A DNA stretch of 64,000 nucleotides from Halalkalibacter urbisdiaboli (GCF_002156385.1 NZ_MVJM01000001.1:948861-1012860); one strand, 5' to 3'. Shown: positions 1 to 8,882, counted from the first letter of the stretch. Notes: generated by a model not told the origin, from the sequence alone. Numbers and translations are program-made.

Positions 1-541
1 TAACATCTTTCGGTACGGATCCGATCCGAATATTAATGACAGATAAAGAACTGTGAAGCGAGAATAAAAAACCAGCCTGTTCAGAAGCTAATTTTAACAA
101 GCCATATAATCCTTTAGAATAAGGATAATCATCAACTTTTATCTCTCGCCCCAATAACGATTTCCCGTCCTTTTCATAATAGTCGGTCACGTGATTGCTA
201 CTCGCAAAAATTACTTTCGGAATATTCAACTCCTTAGCTGCCATTAAAATATAATAAGATGCTTTAAAAAACACATCTGTCATTTGCTCAAAGGTAGCAA
301 TTTCTTCAATGGCATCATCCGTATCCGTTTTTAGCAAATTAATGAGTGCATCCGCATCTTTCGGAATTTGTTGAAGTAATTGTTGATAATTCGTTGCGTC
401 TACTTGAATTGTAGTCACCTCTTCAAGGGGGAACGATTTTAGATTCTTATCCATGACGATCACCTCGTATTGTGAACGTAAACCTTTAGCAAGTAACTGG
501 CCAATCGTCCCAGCACCGCCTAATATCGCAATTTTTTTCAT
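1..541 (-). CDS. NAD-dependent epimerase-type dehydrogenase, likely uronate dehydrogenase (partial)
   Basis: The C-terminus runs off the left edge; about 180 residues are visible. The N-terminal Rossmann motif GGAGTIG lies at residues 8-14, with an acidic residue (D31) after the second strand that suggests NAD use. An SSNHV segment lies at 114-118, and the catalytic Tyr-x3-Lys is at 146-150. The SSNHV block is typical of uronate dehydrogenases, which oxidise glucuronate or galacturonate to aldarolactones, and the neighbouring uxaC supports a uronate role. A UDP-sugar epimerase-like enzyme remains possible. The ATG start at 541 follows an AAGGA-type site. Confidence 0.72.
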   Translation of the reverse strand, partial: MKKIAILGGAGTIGQLLAKGLRSQYEVIVMDKNLKSFPLEEVTTIQVDATNYQQLLQQIPKDADALINLLKTDTDDAIEEIATFEQMTDVFFKASYYILMAAKELNIPKVIFASSNHVTDYYEKDGKSLLGREIKVDDYPYSKGLYGLLKLASEQAGFLFSLHSSLSVINIRIGSVPKDV

Positions 542-628
542 ACGATACGTCCTTCCTTAACTAAACGTATGTTTAATTATCATCATGTAAATATATGACT
601 AATTTGTCCAAAAACAGAATAAATATGT

Positions 629-674
629 AAAAAAAAAAAAGACGTGTCCCAAAGTAGATTCACCTTGGGGACAC
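629..674 (-). terminator. intrinsic terminator after uxaC
   Basis: GTGTCCC (644-650) pairs with GGGACAC (668-674). Read on the minus strand, the hairpin is followed by a run of about 11 T. It ends the uxaC transcript and separates it from the next gene. Confidence 0.85.
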
Positions 675-681
675 CTCCCTT

Positions 682-2085
682 TTATTTAATTTCAAAGTAA
701 TTATCGGCATTATGATAACAAATATCTTGAATCATGCTTCCTAATAATTTATAGTCTCTTGGCGCTTCTCCACTTTCAACCCAGCCACCAACGATGTCAC
801 ATAAAATACGTCGGAAGTATTCGTGTCTCGTGTATGATAAGAAGCTTCGTGAATCAGTTAACATTCCTACAAAGCTACTTAATAAGCCTAGGTTGGCAAG
901 GTCTGTCATTTGTCTAATCATGCCATCCTTTTGATCATTAAACCACCAACCAGAACCAAATTGGATTTTTCCCTTCACTCCACTTGCTTGGAAGTTCCCA
1001 ATTGCTGTACCAATCACATAGTTATGAACAGGATTTAAATTGTATAAAATCGTTTTTGGAAGTTCATTATCTTGGTCAAGCTGACTAAGGAATGCATTCA
1101 ATGGTCTAGCAAGCTCAAAATCAAGAATTGAATCAAAACCAGTATCTGGTCCGAGCGTTTCAAAGCGACGCTTATTGTTGTTACGGATTGCACCAACGTG
1201 AATTTGCATTGCCCAATTTAAAGAATGATAGAGTCGGCCTAAAAATAATAGTGTCGCCGTCTTATATTGCTCCTCTTCCTTCTTCGTAATTGATTGTCCA
1301 CTCATTGCCTTTGCAAAAATAGCTGCAGCTTCCTCTTGCGTACAAGGCTCATTTGGAATCGTTTCAATACCGTGATCGGAAATACGGCATCCCACTTCAT
1401 GGAAATAGTTTGCTCTCGCTTCAATCGCCTTTAACAAATCATCGTATGTGTTAATTTCCATGCTTGCAGCTTGTGCAAGCTTTGCAACATATTCAGGAAA
1501 CTCAGGCTTTTGAACTTCATACGCTTTATCAGGACGGAACGCAGGTAATACTTTTGTTTCAAAAGTCGTATTCTCTTTAATTGCCTGATGATGCTCTAAT
1601 GTATCAACTGGATCGTCCGTCGTACAAATAACATTTACGTTAGAACGCTCAATGATTTTTTGCGTTGTATAATCATCTTGTTGTAACAGCTCATTACACT
1701 GATTCCAAATCGCTTCACTCGACTCTTCATTAAATATCACATCAACATCAAAGTAACGTTTTAACTCTAAATGAGTCCAGTGGTAGAGTGGGTTTCCGAT
1801 TGTATGAGGAACTACCTTAGCCCATTGTTGAAATTTCGTCTTGTCATCAGCGTCACCCGTAATAAGAGATTCATCGATTCCTAGAGTTCTCATCGCACGC
1901 CACTTATAATGGTCACCATGCAACCAAATTTCAGATATATTTTTAAATGCACGGTTTTCAGCAATTTCCTTTGGACTTAAATGACAATGGTAATCGAAAA
2001 TCGGCATATCCTTTGCATACTCGTGATATAAAATTTTGGCAGCTTCACTGTTTAATACAAAATCCTCATGAATAATTGATTTCAT
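682..2085 (-). CDS. uxaC: glucuronate/galacturonate isomerase
   Basis: At 467 residues this is the usual UxaC length. It interconverts D-glucuronate with D-fructuronate and D-galacturonate with D-tagaturonate in the cytosol, the first step of hexuronate use. The amidohydrolase-type metal motif HCH lies at residues 33-35, and the family's characteristic central and C-terminal blocks (LYNLNPVHN, GSGWWFNDQKDG) are present. The ATG follows a GGAGG site. It has its own terminator and is separated from kduI by another. Two LacI-type operators lie directly upstream (2108-2123 and 2146-2159), so it is probably a single-gene transcript repressed by the LacI protein encoded at 9959. Confidence 0.97.
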   Translation of the reverse strand: MKSIIHEDFVLNSEAAKILYHEYAKDMPIFDYHCHLSPKEIAENRAFKNISEIWLHGDHYKWRAMRTLGIDESLITGDADDKTKFQQWAKVVPHTIGNPLYHWTHLELKRYFDVDVIFNEESSEAIWNQCNELLQQDDYTTQKIIERSNVNVICTTDDPVDTLEHHQAIKENTTFETKVLPAFRPDKAYEVQKPEFPEYVAKLAQAASMEINTYDDLLKAIEARANYFHEVGCRISDHGIETIPNEPCTQEEAAAIFAKAMSGQSITKKEEEQYKTATLLFLGRLYHSLNWAMQIHVGAIRNNNKRRFETLGPDTGFDSILDFELARPLNAFLSQLDQDNELPKTILYNLNPVHNYVIGTAIGNFQASGVKGKIQFGSGWWFNDQKDGMIRQMTDLANLGLLSSFVGMLTDSRSFLSYTRHEYFRRILCDIVGGWVESGEAPRDYKLLGSMIQDICYHNADNYFEIK

Positions 2086-2107
2086 CTATTTGCCTCCTAT
2101 TCATTTA

Positions 2108-2123
2108 TGACAACGTTGTTATT
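2108..2123. promoter_or_regulatory. LacI-type operator upstream of uxaC (site 1)
   Basis: The palindrome ACAACGTTGT with flanking AT matches the sites before uxaA, the LacI gene and kdgK. It lies about 25 bp upstream of the uxaC start. Confidence 0.8.
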
Positions 2124-2145
2124 TTTCTATAAAAAAATATACTTA

Positions 2146-2159
2146 GTGCAACGTTGCTT
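2146..2159. promoter_or_regulatory. LacI-type operator upstream of uxaC (site 2)
   Basis: GCAACGTTGC is a perfect 10-bp palindrome sharing the AACGTT core with site 1. It lies 38 bp from site 1 and may allow cooperative binding. Confidence 0.65.
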
Positions 2160-2212
2160 TTCTCTCCTTAAGTATAAACGCTTACAAACGTGTCTTGCAA
2201 CCACTTTCTTTT

Positions 2213-2252
2213 AAAAAAACCCGATTCTACACTACGTAAAATCGGGTTTTTA
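2213..2252 (-). terminator. intrinsic terminator after kduI
   Basis: An AAAACCCGATT arm and its complement AATCGGGTTTT flank a 12-nt loop. A T-run follows on the minus strand. Confidence 0.85.
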
Positions 2253-2261
2253 GTAGAACGA

Positions 2262-3092
2262 TTATTTAAGATCTTCCATTTTAATAAAGTCCATATCTGT
2301 GAATGTATAGTTTTCACCAGCCATTGCCCAAATAAATGTATAATTGTTTGTACCGACACCAGAGTGAATCGACCAAGGTGGTGAAATAATCGCTTGCTCA
2401 TTTTTCACTACTAAATGACGAGTTTCATCTGGTTGCCCCATAAAGTGGAACACACGAGAATCCTCATCCATATCAAAATATAAGTAGACTTCGTTTCGAC
2501 GGTCATGAATATGTGCTGGCATTGTGTTCCACATATTATTTGGCTCTAGTAGCGTCATTCCCATCATTAGTTGGCAGCTTTGTAGGCCTTCTGAATGAAT
2601 ATATTTATAAATCGTTCTATTATTTGATTCAGCATCCGAACCAAGCTTCGTAGGAACAGCATCCTTAATGGCAAGCACTTTTGTAGGATATTCCTTATGT
2701 GCTAATGCTGATACTAAATATAATCGTGCTGGGTTTGCAGGGTCTTCACTATGGAACGTAACTTCCTTCTTCCCAAGACCGATATATAAGCAGTCACGCT
2801 TATTTAATTCAAATTCTTCACCATCAACAATAACCTTCCCTTTTGGTCCAATATTAACGACCCCAATTTCACGTCGCTCTAGGAAGTATTCTGTTCTTAA
2901 GAAATCTCCTGCATCAAGCTTTAATGGTTTATCTGTCGGAATTGCTCCACCTACAACTGTACGGTCGTAATGTGTATAAACCATGTTGATTTCGCCTTCT
3001 ACAAATAATGATTCAATTAAGAAATCTTTTCTAAGCTTTTCCGTCGTGTAATGCTTAAAGTCCTCCGGATGTGCAGCATATCTATTTTCCAT
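2262..3092 (-). CDS. kduI: 5-dehydro-4-deoxy-D-glucuronate isomerase
   Basis: At 276 residues it has the family length. It converts 4-deoxy-L-threo-5-hexosulose uronate, released from unsaturated uronides by lyases and hydrolases, to 3-deoxy-D-glycero-2,5-hexodiulosonate. The cupin zinc ligands are visible: H194, H196 and E201 in AHIHDRRNE, and H243 in SIHSGVG. It lies 54 bp downstream of kduD, and the two probably form one transcript that ends at the terminator 2213-2252. Its presence suggests the cell takes up products of pectin, alginate or glycosaminoglycan lyases. Confidence 0.97.
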   Translation of the reverse strand: MENRYAAHPEDFKHYTTEKLRKDFLIESLFVEGEINMVYTHYDRTVVGGAIPTDKPLKLDAGDFLRTEYFLERREIGVVNIGPKGKVIVDGEEFELNKRDCLYIGLGKKEVTFHSEDPANPARLYLVSALAHKEYPTKVLAIKDAVPTKLGSDAESNNRTIYKYIHSEGLQSCQLMMGMTLLEPNNMWNTMPAHIHDRRNEVYLYFDMDEDSRVFHFMGQPDETRHLVVKNEQAIISPPWSIHSGVGTNNYTFIWAMAGENYTFTDMDFIKMEDLK

Positions 3093-3146
3093 TTCAAATC
3101 GCTCCTTTTAATCTAAGTTTTAGCTTGTCAGTATTCTTGCTCTCTT

Positions 3147-3899
3147 TTATGAGCTCATCCATCCGCCATCAACACATAAAATATGCCCATTTACATAACT
3201 AGAAGCATCTGATGCTAAAAATACGACAGGTCCTTTTAAATCTTCTGGAGTTCCCCACTCGCCTTTTGGAATACGTGATGTAATGTAAGCATTTCGTTGT
3301 TCATCAGCACGTAGAGCAGCTGTATTATCTGTAGCCATATAGCCTGGTGCAATGGCATTTACATTAACCCCTTGCTTTGACCATTCATTAGCTAATGATT
3401 TTGTTAAACCAGCTACTGCATGCTTACTTGCTGTGTAAGCTGGAACTCTTAAACCACCTTGGAATGAAAGCATCGAAGCAATATTAATAATTCGACCTGA
3501 ACCGTTTTCAAGCATGTGATTACCAACTTCACGGCAGAGCTGAAAAACAGAATTTAAGTTTACATCTAAAACAGCAGCCCAATCCTCGTCTGTAAAATCT
3601 GCTGCTTCAGCACGACGAATAATCCCTGCGTTGTTTACTAAAATATCAATCTTCCCTGCCTGTGCAACTGCATCAGAGACTAGTTGTTTTGCAGCTTCGG
3701 TCTTTGATAAATCCGCTTTAATTTCATAGAATTTTCGACCAAGTGCCTCAATCTTCTGTTTCGTTTCAGACATATCACTTACGCCTGCTCCAATAACATC
3801 TGCACCTGCTTCTGCAAGACCAACAGCCATCCCTTGTCCTAACCCACGGCTTGCCCCTGTCACTAAAGCTACCTTTCCCTCTAAAGAGAATAATTGCAT
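3147..3899 (-). CDS. kduD: 2-dehydro-3-deoxy-D-gluconate 5-dehydrogenase (SDR)
   Basis: A 250-residue classical short-chain dehydrogenase. The cofactor motif TGASRGLG lies at 14-21, NNAG at 89-92, and the catalytic triad is S142, Y155 and K159. It reduces the KduI product to 2-keto-3-deoxygluconate (KDG), which KdgK and Eda then degrade. It is the first gene of a kduD-kduI unit. A clear promoter lies upstream (TTGTCA, 17 bp, TATAAT), with a motif shared with the adjacent deoR gene overlapping the -10, so the DeoR protein is the likely repressor. The assignment to KduD rather than another SDR rests on adjacency to kduI. Confidence 0.93.
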   Translation of the reverse strand: MQLFSLEGKVALVTGASRGLGQGMAVGLAEAGADVIGAGVSDMSETKQKIEALGRKFYEIKADLSKTEAAKQLVSDAVAQAGKIDILVNNAGIIRRAEAADFTDEDWAAVLDVNLNSVFQLCREVGNHMLENGSGRIINIASMLSFQGGLRVPAYTASKHAVAGLTKSLANEWSKQGVNVNAIAPGYMATDNTAALRADEQRNAYITSRIPKGEWGTPEDLKGPVVFLASDASSYVNGHILCVDGGWMSS

Positions 3900-3942
3900 C
3901 GTGGAAGCCCTCCTCGTTCACAATTTAATCTTTTTTGTTCAT

Positions 3943-3990
3943 TTAAGTTCGTTATGGTTTGATTATAGCACTTAAACGAACCCGTGACAA
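3943..3990 (-). promoter_or_regulatory. kduD promoter with DeoR-type operator
   Basis: On the minus strand, -35 TTGTCA (3990-3985) is followed by a 17-bp spacer and -10 TATAAT (3967-3962). The motif ATCAAACCATAACGAAC (3947-3963) overlaps the -10. It recurs with one mismatch before the DeoR gene at 4801-4817, which suggests a shared operator. Confidence 0.75.
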
Positions 3991-3998
3991 TAAAACTT

Positions 3999-4766
3999 TC
4001 AATTCATTTCAGCATAGGTTGTTCTTTTTCCCATTTTAGTTAGCTTATTTCGAACATCCACTTCCAATTTAGAATCCGTAATAATTTCATCTACATCTTC
4101 AATACTTGCAAAACGGATTAACCCTACTTTTTCAAACTTAGTGGAGTCCGCAAGCAAGGTTACACAATCTGCACAACGGATAATTTGTTGTTTCCAATCA
4201 ACATGAAGACTATTTAAAACGGTTAAACCGTGTTCCAATGAGATACCGGTCGCACCAAAAAACAATCGATTCACTCGAATCCTTTTTAATAGGTCTGATG
4301 ATTCCGGTCCAAATAGGGATGAGGATGTTCCAATACGAGTTCCACCAAGAACCATTAGTTGAACCTTTTCTTTATTTAACAGTTCATTGGCAATCTTTAT
4401 ATCATTCGTAATAACAGTAACAGGGAAATCGCCTAACAACCTTGCTACTGCTAAGGTTGTACTTCCTCCATCCATTAAAATGGTTTCTCCCGGCTCAATT
4501 AATTTTATCGCTTCTATCGCAATGGCCTGTTTTACATCATTATGTTTTGATTGTCGCTCATCGACAGGGAATATGCGTCTTTCTTCCTCTTGCAGTACAG
4601 CCCCTCCATGAATCCTTTTTAACAAACCTTTTTGTTCTAATGTCTCTAAATCAATTCGTATCGTTTTTTCAGTTACACCGAGCTCTTTACTTAATTCAGA
4701 AACCTTTATAATTTTATGTTTATCTAGCTGTTCAAGTATCGTTTCATAGCGTTCGACGGAAAGCAT
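3999..4766 (-). CDS. DeoR-family transcriptional regulator of the kdu genes
   Basis: 255 residues from the ATG at 4766, chosen because GGAGG precedes it by 6 nt; an upstream in-frame ATG has no such site. The N-terminal winged helix (RYETILEQLDKHKIIKVSEL, then TEKTIRIDLETLEQKGLL) is the DeoR signature. The C-terminal DeoR sugar-phosphate sensor domain has the DGGSTT and ADSTKF blocks. It probably senses a phosphorylated sugar acid such as KDPG. It lies between eda and kduD and shares an operator motif with kduD. Its exact ligand cannot be read from sequence. Confidence 0.88.
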   Translation of the reverse strand: MLSVERYETILEQLDKHKIIKVSELSKELGVTEKTIRIDLETLEQKGLLKRIHGGAVLQEEERRIFPVDERQSKHNDVKQAIAIEAIKLIEPGETILMDGGSTTLAVARLLGDFPVTVITNDIKIANELLNKEKVQLMVLGGTRIGTSSSLFGPESSDLLKRIRVNRLFFGATGISLEHGLTVLNSLHVDWKQQIIRCADCVTLLADSTKFEKVGLIRFASIEDVDEIITDSKLEVDVRNKLTKMGKRTTYAEMN

Positions 4767-4800
4767 AATGTCCTCCAAATAATATAGGTATACCTCTATT

Positions 4801-4817
4801 ATCAAACCAAAACGAAC
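4801..4817. promoter_or_regulatory. DeoR-type operator upstream of the deoR gene
   Basis: ATCAAACCAAAACGAAC matches 16 of 17 positions of the motif at the kduD promoter (3947-3963, opposite orientation). It lies 35 bp before the deoR start and suggests autoregulation. Confidence 0.6.
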
Positions 4818-4841
4818 ATTTGTAAACCTGAAATTAAAAGA

Positions 4842-4884
4842 GGGATGTCACAAAAGGCTCGTTCTTAACCTTTTGCGACATCCC
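4842..4884 (-). terminator. intrinsic terminator after eda
   Basis: GGGATGTCACAAAAGG pairs with CCTTTTGCGACATCCC across an 11-nt loop, an unusually long 16-bp stem with one mismatch. T-rich sequence follows on the minus strand. Confidence 0.85.
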
Positions 4885-4896
4885 CCTTACATTATG

Positions 4897-5538
4897 TTAT
4901 CCTCTTGCCTTCGCTACTTCTGCAACAAACTGCTTCGCCTTTTCAGTGATACTTTGGCAAACTGCTTCATCGACTTCTGAAACCGCAGGAACAAGTGTAC
5001 TTCCTACACCTAATCCAACAGCTCCAGCTTTAATAAAGCTTCCGACATTATCCACATCAATTCCACCTGTTGCCATTAGGGGAATATGAGGAAGTGGGCC
5101 TTTGACATTTTTAATAAATGACGCGCCAACAACATTCGCAGGGAACACTTTAATTAAATCCGCACCATGCTCATACGCAGTAAGAATTTCTGTTGGAGTC
5201 ATCGCACCCGGAATACTTAATACGCCATAACGTTTAGACATTTTAATTGTTTCAGGATTAACTGTCGGTGAGAAAACAAACTTAGCACCAGATAAAATAG
5301 CCGCTCGAGCTGTTTCAGGATCAAGAACTGTACCAGCTCCAATAATAACATCCTCACCATCTAGCTCTGAAGCAACCTTTTCAATGATGGACATTGCTTT
5401 TGGCGTTTCCACCGTAATTTCAAGTGCTTTTACTCCCCCTTCACTTAGAGCCTTTGCAATTGAAACAATATTCTCAGGCTTTGAACCACGAATAACAGCG
5501 ACAATCCCACTTTGTGTAATTTGTTCTAATAGATTCAT
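4897..5538 (-). CDS. eda: KDPG/KHG aldolase
   Basis: 213 residues from the ATG at 5538, which follows GGAGG; the longer in-frame start lacks a site. It cleaves 2-keto-3-deoxy-6-phosphogluconate to pyruvate and glyceraldehyde-3-phosphate, the last step of the hexuronate route. The Schiff-base lysine is K130 (ADLIKVFP), the catalytic glutamate E44 (ITVETP), with R17 in the VIRG block. It has its own terminator. A palindrome GCATACTAGTATAC lies 36 bp upstream; the same site precedes the GH115 gene, so a GntR/UxuR-type factor not encoded in this window probably controls both. Confidence 0.95.
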   Translation of the reverse strand: MNLLEQITQSGIVAVIRGSKPENIVSIAKALSEGGVKALEITVETPKAMSIIEKVASELDGEDVIIGAGTVLDPETARAAILSGAKFVFSPTVNPETIKMSKRYGVLSIPGAMTPTEILTAYEHGADLIKVFPANVVGASFIKNVKGPLPHIPLMATGGIDVDNVGSFIKAGAVGLGVGSTLVPAVSEVDEAVCQSITEKAKQFVAEVAKARG

Positions 5539-5573
5539 ATTTCTTCCTCCATCTTTTTTCTTTTTATGTATTT

Positions 5574-5587
5574 GCATACTAGTATAC
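5574..5587. promoter_or_regulatory. GntR-type operator candidate upstream of eda
   Basis: GCATACTAGTATAC is a near-perfect palindrome around ACTAGT, 36 bp before the eda start. A second copy lies at 34175-34188 before the GH115 gene. Palindromes of this form are typical of FadR-subfamily GntR regulators. Confidence 0.6.
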
Positions 5588-5654
5588 TTCTATATTTATT
5601 TTTTGAAAACGGAGAATTAAAAACACTGTTCTTTTCCGATAATTTTTAATAAAA

Positions 5655-5690
5655 ATAAGAGGTCCCCTCCTAAACTCGGAGGGAACAATG
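5655..5690 (-). terminator. intrinsic terminator after uxaB
   Basis: GGTCCCCTCC (5661-5670) pairs with GGAGGGAAC (5678-5686). A T-rich tail follows on the minus strand, just past the uxaB stop codon. Confidence 0.8.
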
Positions 5691-5693
5691 TTC

Positions 5694-7214
5694 TTATTTT
5701 GCTTTAGCCCCTACAACTCTTTTAACACTTTCCTTCATTCCCACTTTTAAAATGCTCTCAACATCGTCAACAACCATTTCGTTAAGGTTAGAAATCGTAT
5801 TTAAATCCATTCCCCAAAGCTCTGTTTGCTGTAAGACTACATTAACAAGATTGTTTACATTATTGTCGTTCTCAAATTGCTGCCACACTTGCTCAAAGAC
5901 CGTGATCGCTTCCTTGTTATCACGAATCGTATATTCAGTCTCTCCACGTTTCCCTACTAAAAACTCTCCATCCCTACGAGCCGGGCGATAATACACCGTT
6001 AAAGCCGCAAGAGCAAACACAATCGAGCGAGGTAGCTGCTGTTTTGCTTCAATATAATCGAGTAACGATGGAATTAAGCGAGACTTATATTTATAGACTG
6101 CGTTCATCCCAATATCCGCTAAGAAATGACGATTATACGGATTTAAAAAGCGCTCAATAACCGAATCAACAAAGCTATTTTTTTCAGCTTCATCCATATT
6201 TACTGTAGGTAAAATTTCTTGATAAAGTCCTTGTTTAACAAAAGCAACTAAATCTTGGTCTTCCATTGCTTCAAGAACCGTATCAACCCCTGAAAGATAG
6301 CAAGCCGCAAACATCATCGTATGAGGTCCATTTAATAGTCGAACCTTTAGCTCACGAAATGGTGTGACATCTCCCCATTTCACATTCAAACCTGCTTTGT
6401 GAAATGGAATGCGTTCGGCCACATCATCACCTGCTTCAATAGCAAACATATGATAAGGCTCTCCTGCTGTTAAGAGAACATCCTCATAACCTAGCAGTTG
6501 ATTAAATTCTTCAATGTTATCTTTAGGATAACCAGTTACAATTCGATCGACGAGAGAATTACAAAATTGGTTATATTCCTCAACCCAGCTTGTAAACTCG
6601 GCTGGGTATCCCCAATCCTTTGCAATTTTTAACACGATCTCTTTTAACAGGTCTCCATTTCCTTCAACTAGTTCACAAGGGATGATTACCATCCCCGCAT
6701 CAGGAGCTGCGTTCATTACTTGATAACGGTGGTATAAAAACGCAGTAACCTTTCCTGGAAAGGATACTGGTGATGTTTCCCCGTCATAGTCTTCCTGCTG
6801 ATACGTTAATCCAGCTTCTGTTGTATTTGAGAACATAAATTGAATCTCTTTTGACTCGGCAACCTTTAATACTTCTTTCCAATCAGTATAAGGATTAATT
6901 CCTCTTGAAATAGAGGATACAATTTCATTTTTCTCAATCACTTGACCGTTTTCAATTCCTCTTAATGCTACTGTATATAAGCCATCCTGAGCATTTAGCT
7001 TTGGCACAACCTTTCCATGAGGGGTAGGTTGAATTGCTACAACTTTCCCGTTGAATAACCCTTGTTTGTTCATTTCATGAATCATCCAATCAACAAAACC
7101 TCTTAAAAAATTCCCTTCGCCAAACTGGATGACTTTTTCCGGTAGCTCTTGATACTCATACGTAACTTTTTCTGAAATGTCCTCTTTCTTTAATGCTTTA
7201 CTAAGCTGAGCCAT
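5694..7214 (-). CDS. uxaB: tagaturonate reductase (altronate oxidoreductase)
   Basis: 506 residues from the ATG at 7214, 8 nt after GGAG; a GTG 9 nt upstream is an alternative. It belongs to the polyol-specific long-chain dehydrogenase (mannitol dehydrogenase) family. The N-terminal Rossmann region carries FGEGNFLRGF, and the C-terminal domain has the family block KVRLLNGPHTMM. It reduces D-tagaturonate to D-altronate with NADH. It follows uxaA by 43 bp, forming a uxaA-uxaB transcript with the LacI-type operator at 8792. Fructuronate reductase (UxuB) activity cannot be excluded, since no separate uxuB is in the window. Confidence 0.92.
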   Translation of the reverse strand: MAQLSKALKKEDISEKVTYEYQELPEKVIQFGEGNFLRGFVDWMIHEMNKQGLFNGKVVAIQPTPHGKVVPKLNAQDGLYTVALRGIENGQVIEKNEIVSSISRGINPYTDWKEVLKVAESKEIQFMFSNTTEAGLTYQQEDYDGETSPVSFPGKVTAFLYHRYQVMNAAPDAGMVIIPCELVEGNGDLLKEIVLKIAKDWGYPAEFTSWVEEYNQFCNSLVDRIVTGYPKDNIEEFNQLLGYEDVLLTAGEPYHMFAIEAGDDVAERIPFHKAGLNVKWGDVTPFRELKVRLLNGPHTMMFAACYLSGVDTVLEAMEDQDLVAFVKQGLYQEILPTVNMDEAEKNSFVDSVIERFLNPYNRHFLADIGMNAVYKYKSRLIPSLLDYIEAKQQLPRSIVFALAALTVYYRPARRDGEFLVGKRGETEYTIRDNKEAITVFEQVWQQFENDNNVNNLVNVVLQQTELWGMDLNTISNLNEMVVDDVESILKVGMKESVKRVVGAKAK

Positions 7215-7257
7215 TCCTTTCACTCCTTTGCCAATTTAAAATCATCACACATTTAAT

Positions 7258-8754
7258 TTAAAGAATGACCCCATCCTTAAAGATTGAGATTTCTTTAAAT
7301 CCATTCTTTTCATTGTTTGTTCGAACATCTCCTGACGCTAATTGAATAATGTATTCGAATAATTCATCCGTAAGCTGATTCATGTCTTTGCCTTGTACAA
7401 GCTCCCCTGCATTGAAATCAATCCAGTTTTTCTTTTTCTCGGAAAGTGGCGTGTTTGTTGACATTTTTACAGTTGGTACAGGGCCACCAAATGGCGTTCC
7501 ACGTCCTGTTGTGAAAATCACAATGTGGGCTCCTGAAGCTGATAGCGCAGTCACTGAAACTAAATCATTCCCTGGACCTTGTAATAACGTTAATCCAGGC
7601 TTTGTCACACGACCTCCGTAAGGTAATACATCAACAACTGGAGAGAAGCCACCTTTTTGTACACAGCCTAATGATTTTTCTTCTAACGTTGTGATCCCAC
7701 CTGCTTTGTTTCCTGGAGATGGGTTTTCATAGACTACTTGATCGTGTTTAATAAAGTATTCTTTGAAGTCATTAACTAAATCAACAATGCCATCAAAAAC
7801 CTTTTCGTCTTTTGCTCTTCCCATTAAAATCGTTTCAGCACCAAACATTTCAGGAACTTCTGTTAAAACGGTTGAGCCGCCATGAGCAATAAGCTTATCT
7901 GAAAATGAACCGACGAGTGGATTTGCTGTAATTCCTGAGAAACCGTCTGAGCCACCACATTTCAAGCCTACTTTTAATTTCGAAATCGGGACTGGCTCAC
8001 GTTTAAACGTTTTAGCATAGTCAACTAGCTCTTCTAATAATTGCAATCCTTCATCCAATTCATCCGTTGATTCTTGAACACTCATAAACTTCACACGGTT
8101 CTCGTCATATTCGCCGATGACCTTTTTAAATTCGGCAATATGGTTATTTTCACAGCCAAGCCCTAATACAAGAATGGCCGCAGCATTAGGATGATGAACC
8201 ATGTTACTTAAAATCTTCTGTGTATTATGAAGGTCATCCCCTAGCTGTGAACAACCGAATAAATGTGGATAATGGAAAACGCCATCAAAACCATCATCTT
8301 GAAATTGCTGGTTTGCTGTTTTTGCTAATAATTCTGCCGTTTTATTAATACATCCAACAGTATTAACAATCCAAATCTCATTACGAATACCGACTTCACC
8401 ATTTGCTCTTACATATGCTTGAAACGTTCTTTCTTCTGTTGGTGCTGGTTGCTTTACAGCCTCAGACGGTGAATAAGAATATTCAAGTGTTCCCTCTAAA
8501 TTTGTTTTCGTGTTATGCGTATGAACCCACGAACCAACCTCAATGTCTTCTGTCGCATGTCCAATCGGAAATCCATACTTGTTAATATTTTCGCCCTTTT
8601 TAATCGGTTGAATCGCTATCTTGTGACCAACCGTTACATCCTCTTTCAATGTTACCGTTTGCTCAGCAATCGAAATTTGCTCGCCTTGTTTGTATTCCTT
8701 TAACGTCACGATGACGTTATCTGAATCGTTCACTAAAATATAATCCGCTTTCAT
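7258..8754 (-). CDS. uxaA: altronate dehydratase
   Basis: 498 residues from the ATG at 8754, preceded by GAGGAGGAG. The first ~90 residues form a SAF domain (VGHKIAIQPIKKGENINKYG). The rest is the UxaA/GarD catalytic domain with the conserved blocks GLKCGGSDGFSG, NPSPGNKAGG and FTTGRGTPFGGP. It dehydrates D-altronate to KDG. Here both domains are fused, whereas the paralogue at 29179-30666 has them on two genes. It is the first gene of a uxaA-uxaB unit directly downstream of an 18-bp perfect operator palindrome. Confidence 0.95.
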   Translation of the reverse strand: MKADYILVNDSDNVIVTLKEYKQGEQISIAEQTVTLKEDVTVGHKIAIQPIKKGENINKYGFPIGHATEDIEVGSWVHTHNTKTNLEGTLEYSYSPSEAVKQPAPTEERTFQAYVRANGEVGIRNEIWIVNTVGCINKTAELLAKTANQQFQDDGFDGVFHYPHLFGCSQLGDDLHNTQKILSNMVHHPNAAAILVLGLGCENNHIAEFKKVIGEYDENRVKFMSVQESTDELDEGLQLLEELVDYAKTFKREPVPISKLKVGLKCGGSDGFSGITANPLVGSFSDKLIAHGGSTVLTEVPEMFGAETILMGRAKDEKVFDGIVDLVNDFKEYFIKHDQVVYENPSPGNKAGGITTLEEKSLGCVQKGGFSPVVDVLPYGGRVTKPGLTLLQGPGNDLVSVTALSASGAHIVIFTTGRGTPFGGPVPTVKMSTNTPLSEKKKNWIDFNAGELVQGKDMNQLTDELFEYIIQLASGDVRTNNEKNGFKEISIFKDGVIL

Positions 8755-8791
8755 TACGTCTCCTCCTCTAATTGCTATAATCCGCAATCAC

Positions 8792-8809
8792 AATAACAAC
8801 GTTGTTATT
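8792..8809. promoter_or_regulatory. LacI-type operator upstream of uxaA
   Basis: AATAACAACGTTGTTATT is a perfect 18-bp palindrome 38 bp before the uxaA start. It is the best copy of the AACAACGTTGTT motif in the window. Confidence 0.85.
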
Positions 8810-8882
8810 TTTATTTTAACGGAAGTTACCATTCCTAGTCAATGACTAATTAACATTGAAACTCAAACCCATTTTTATTATT

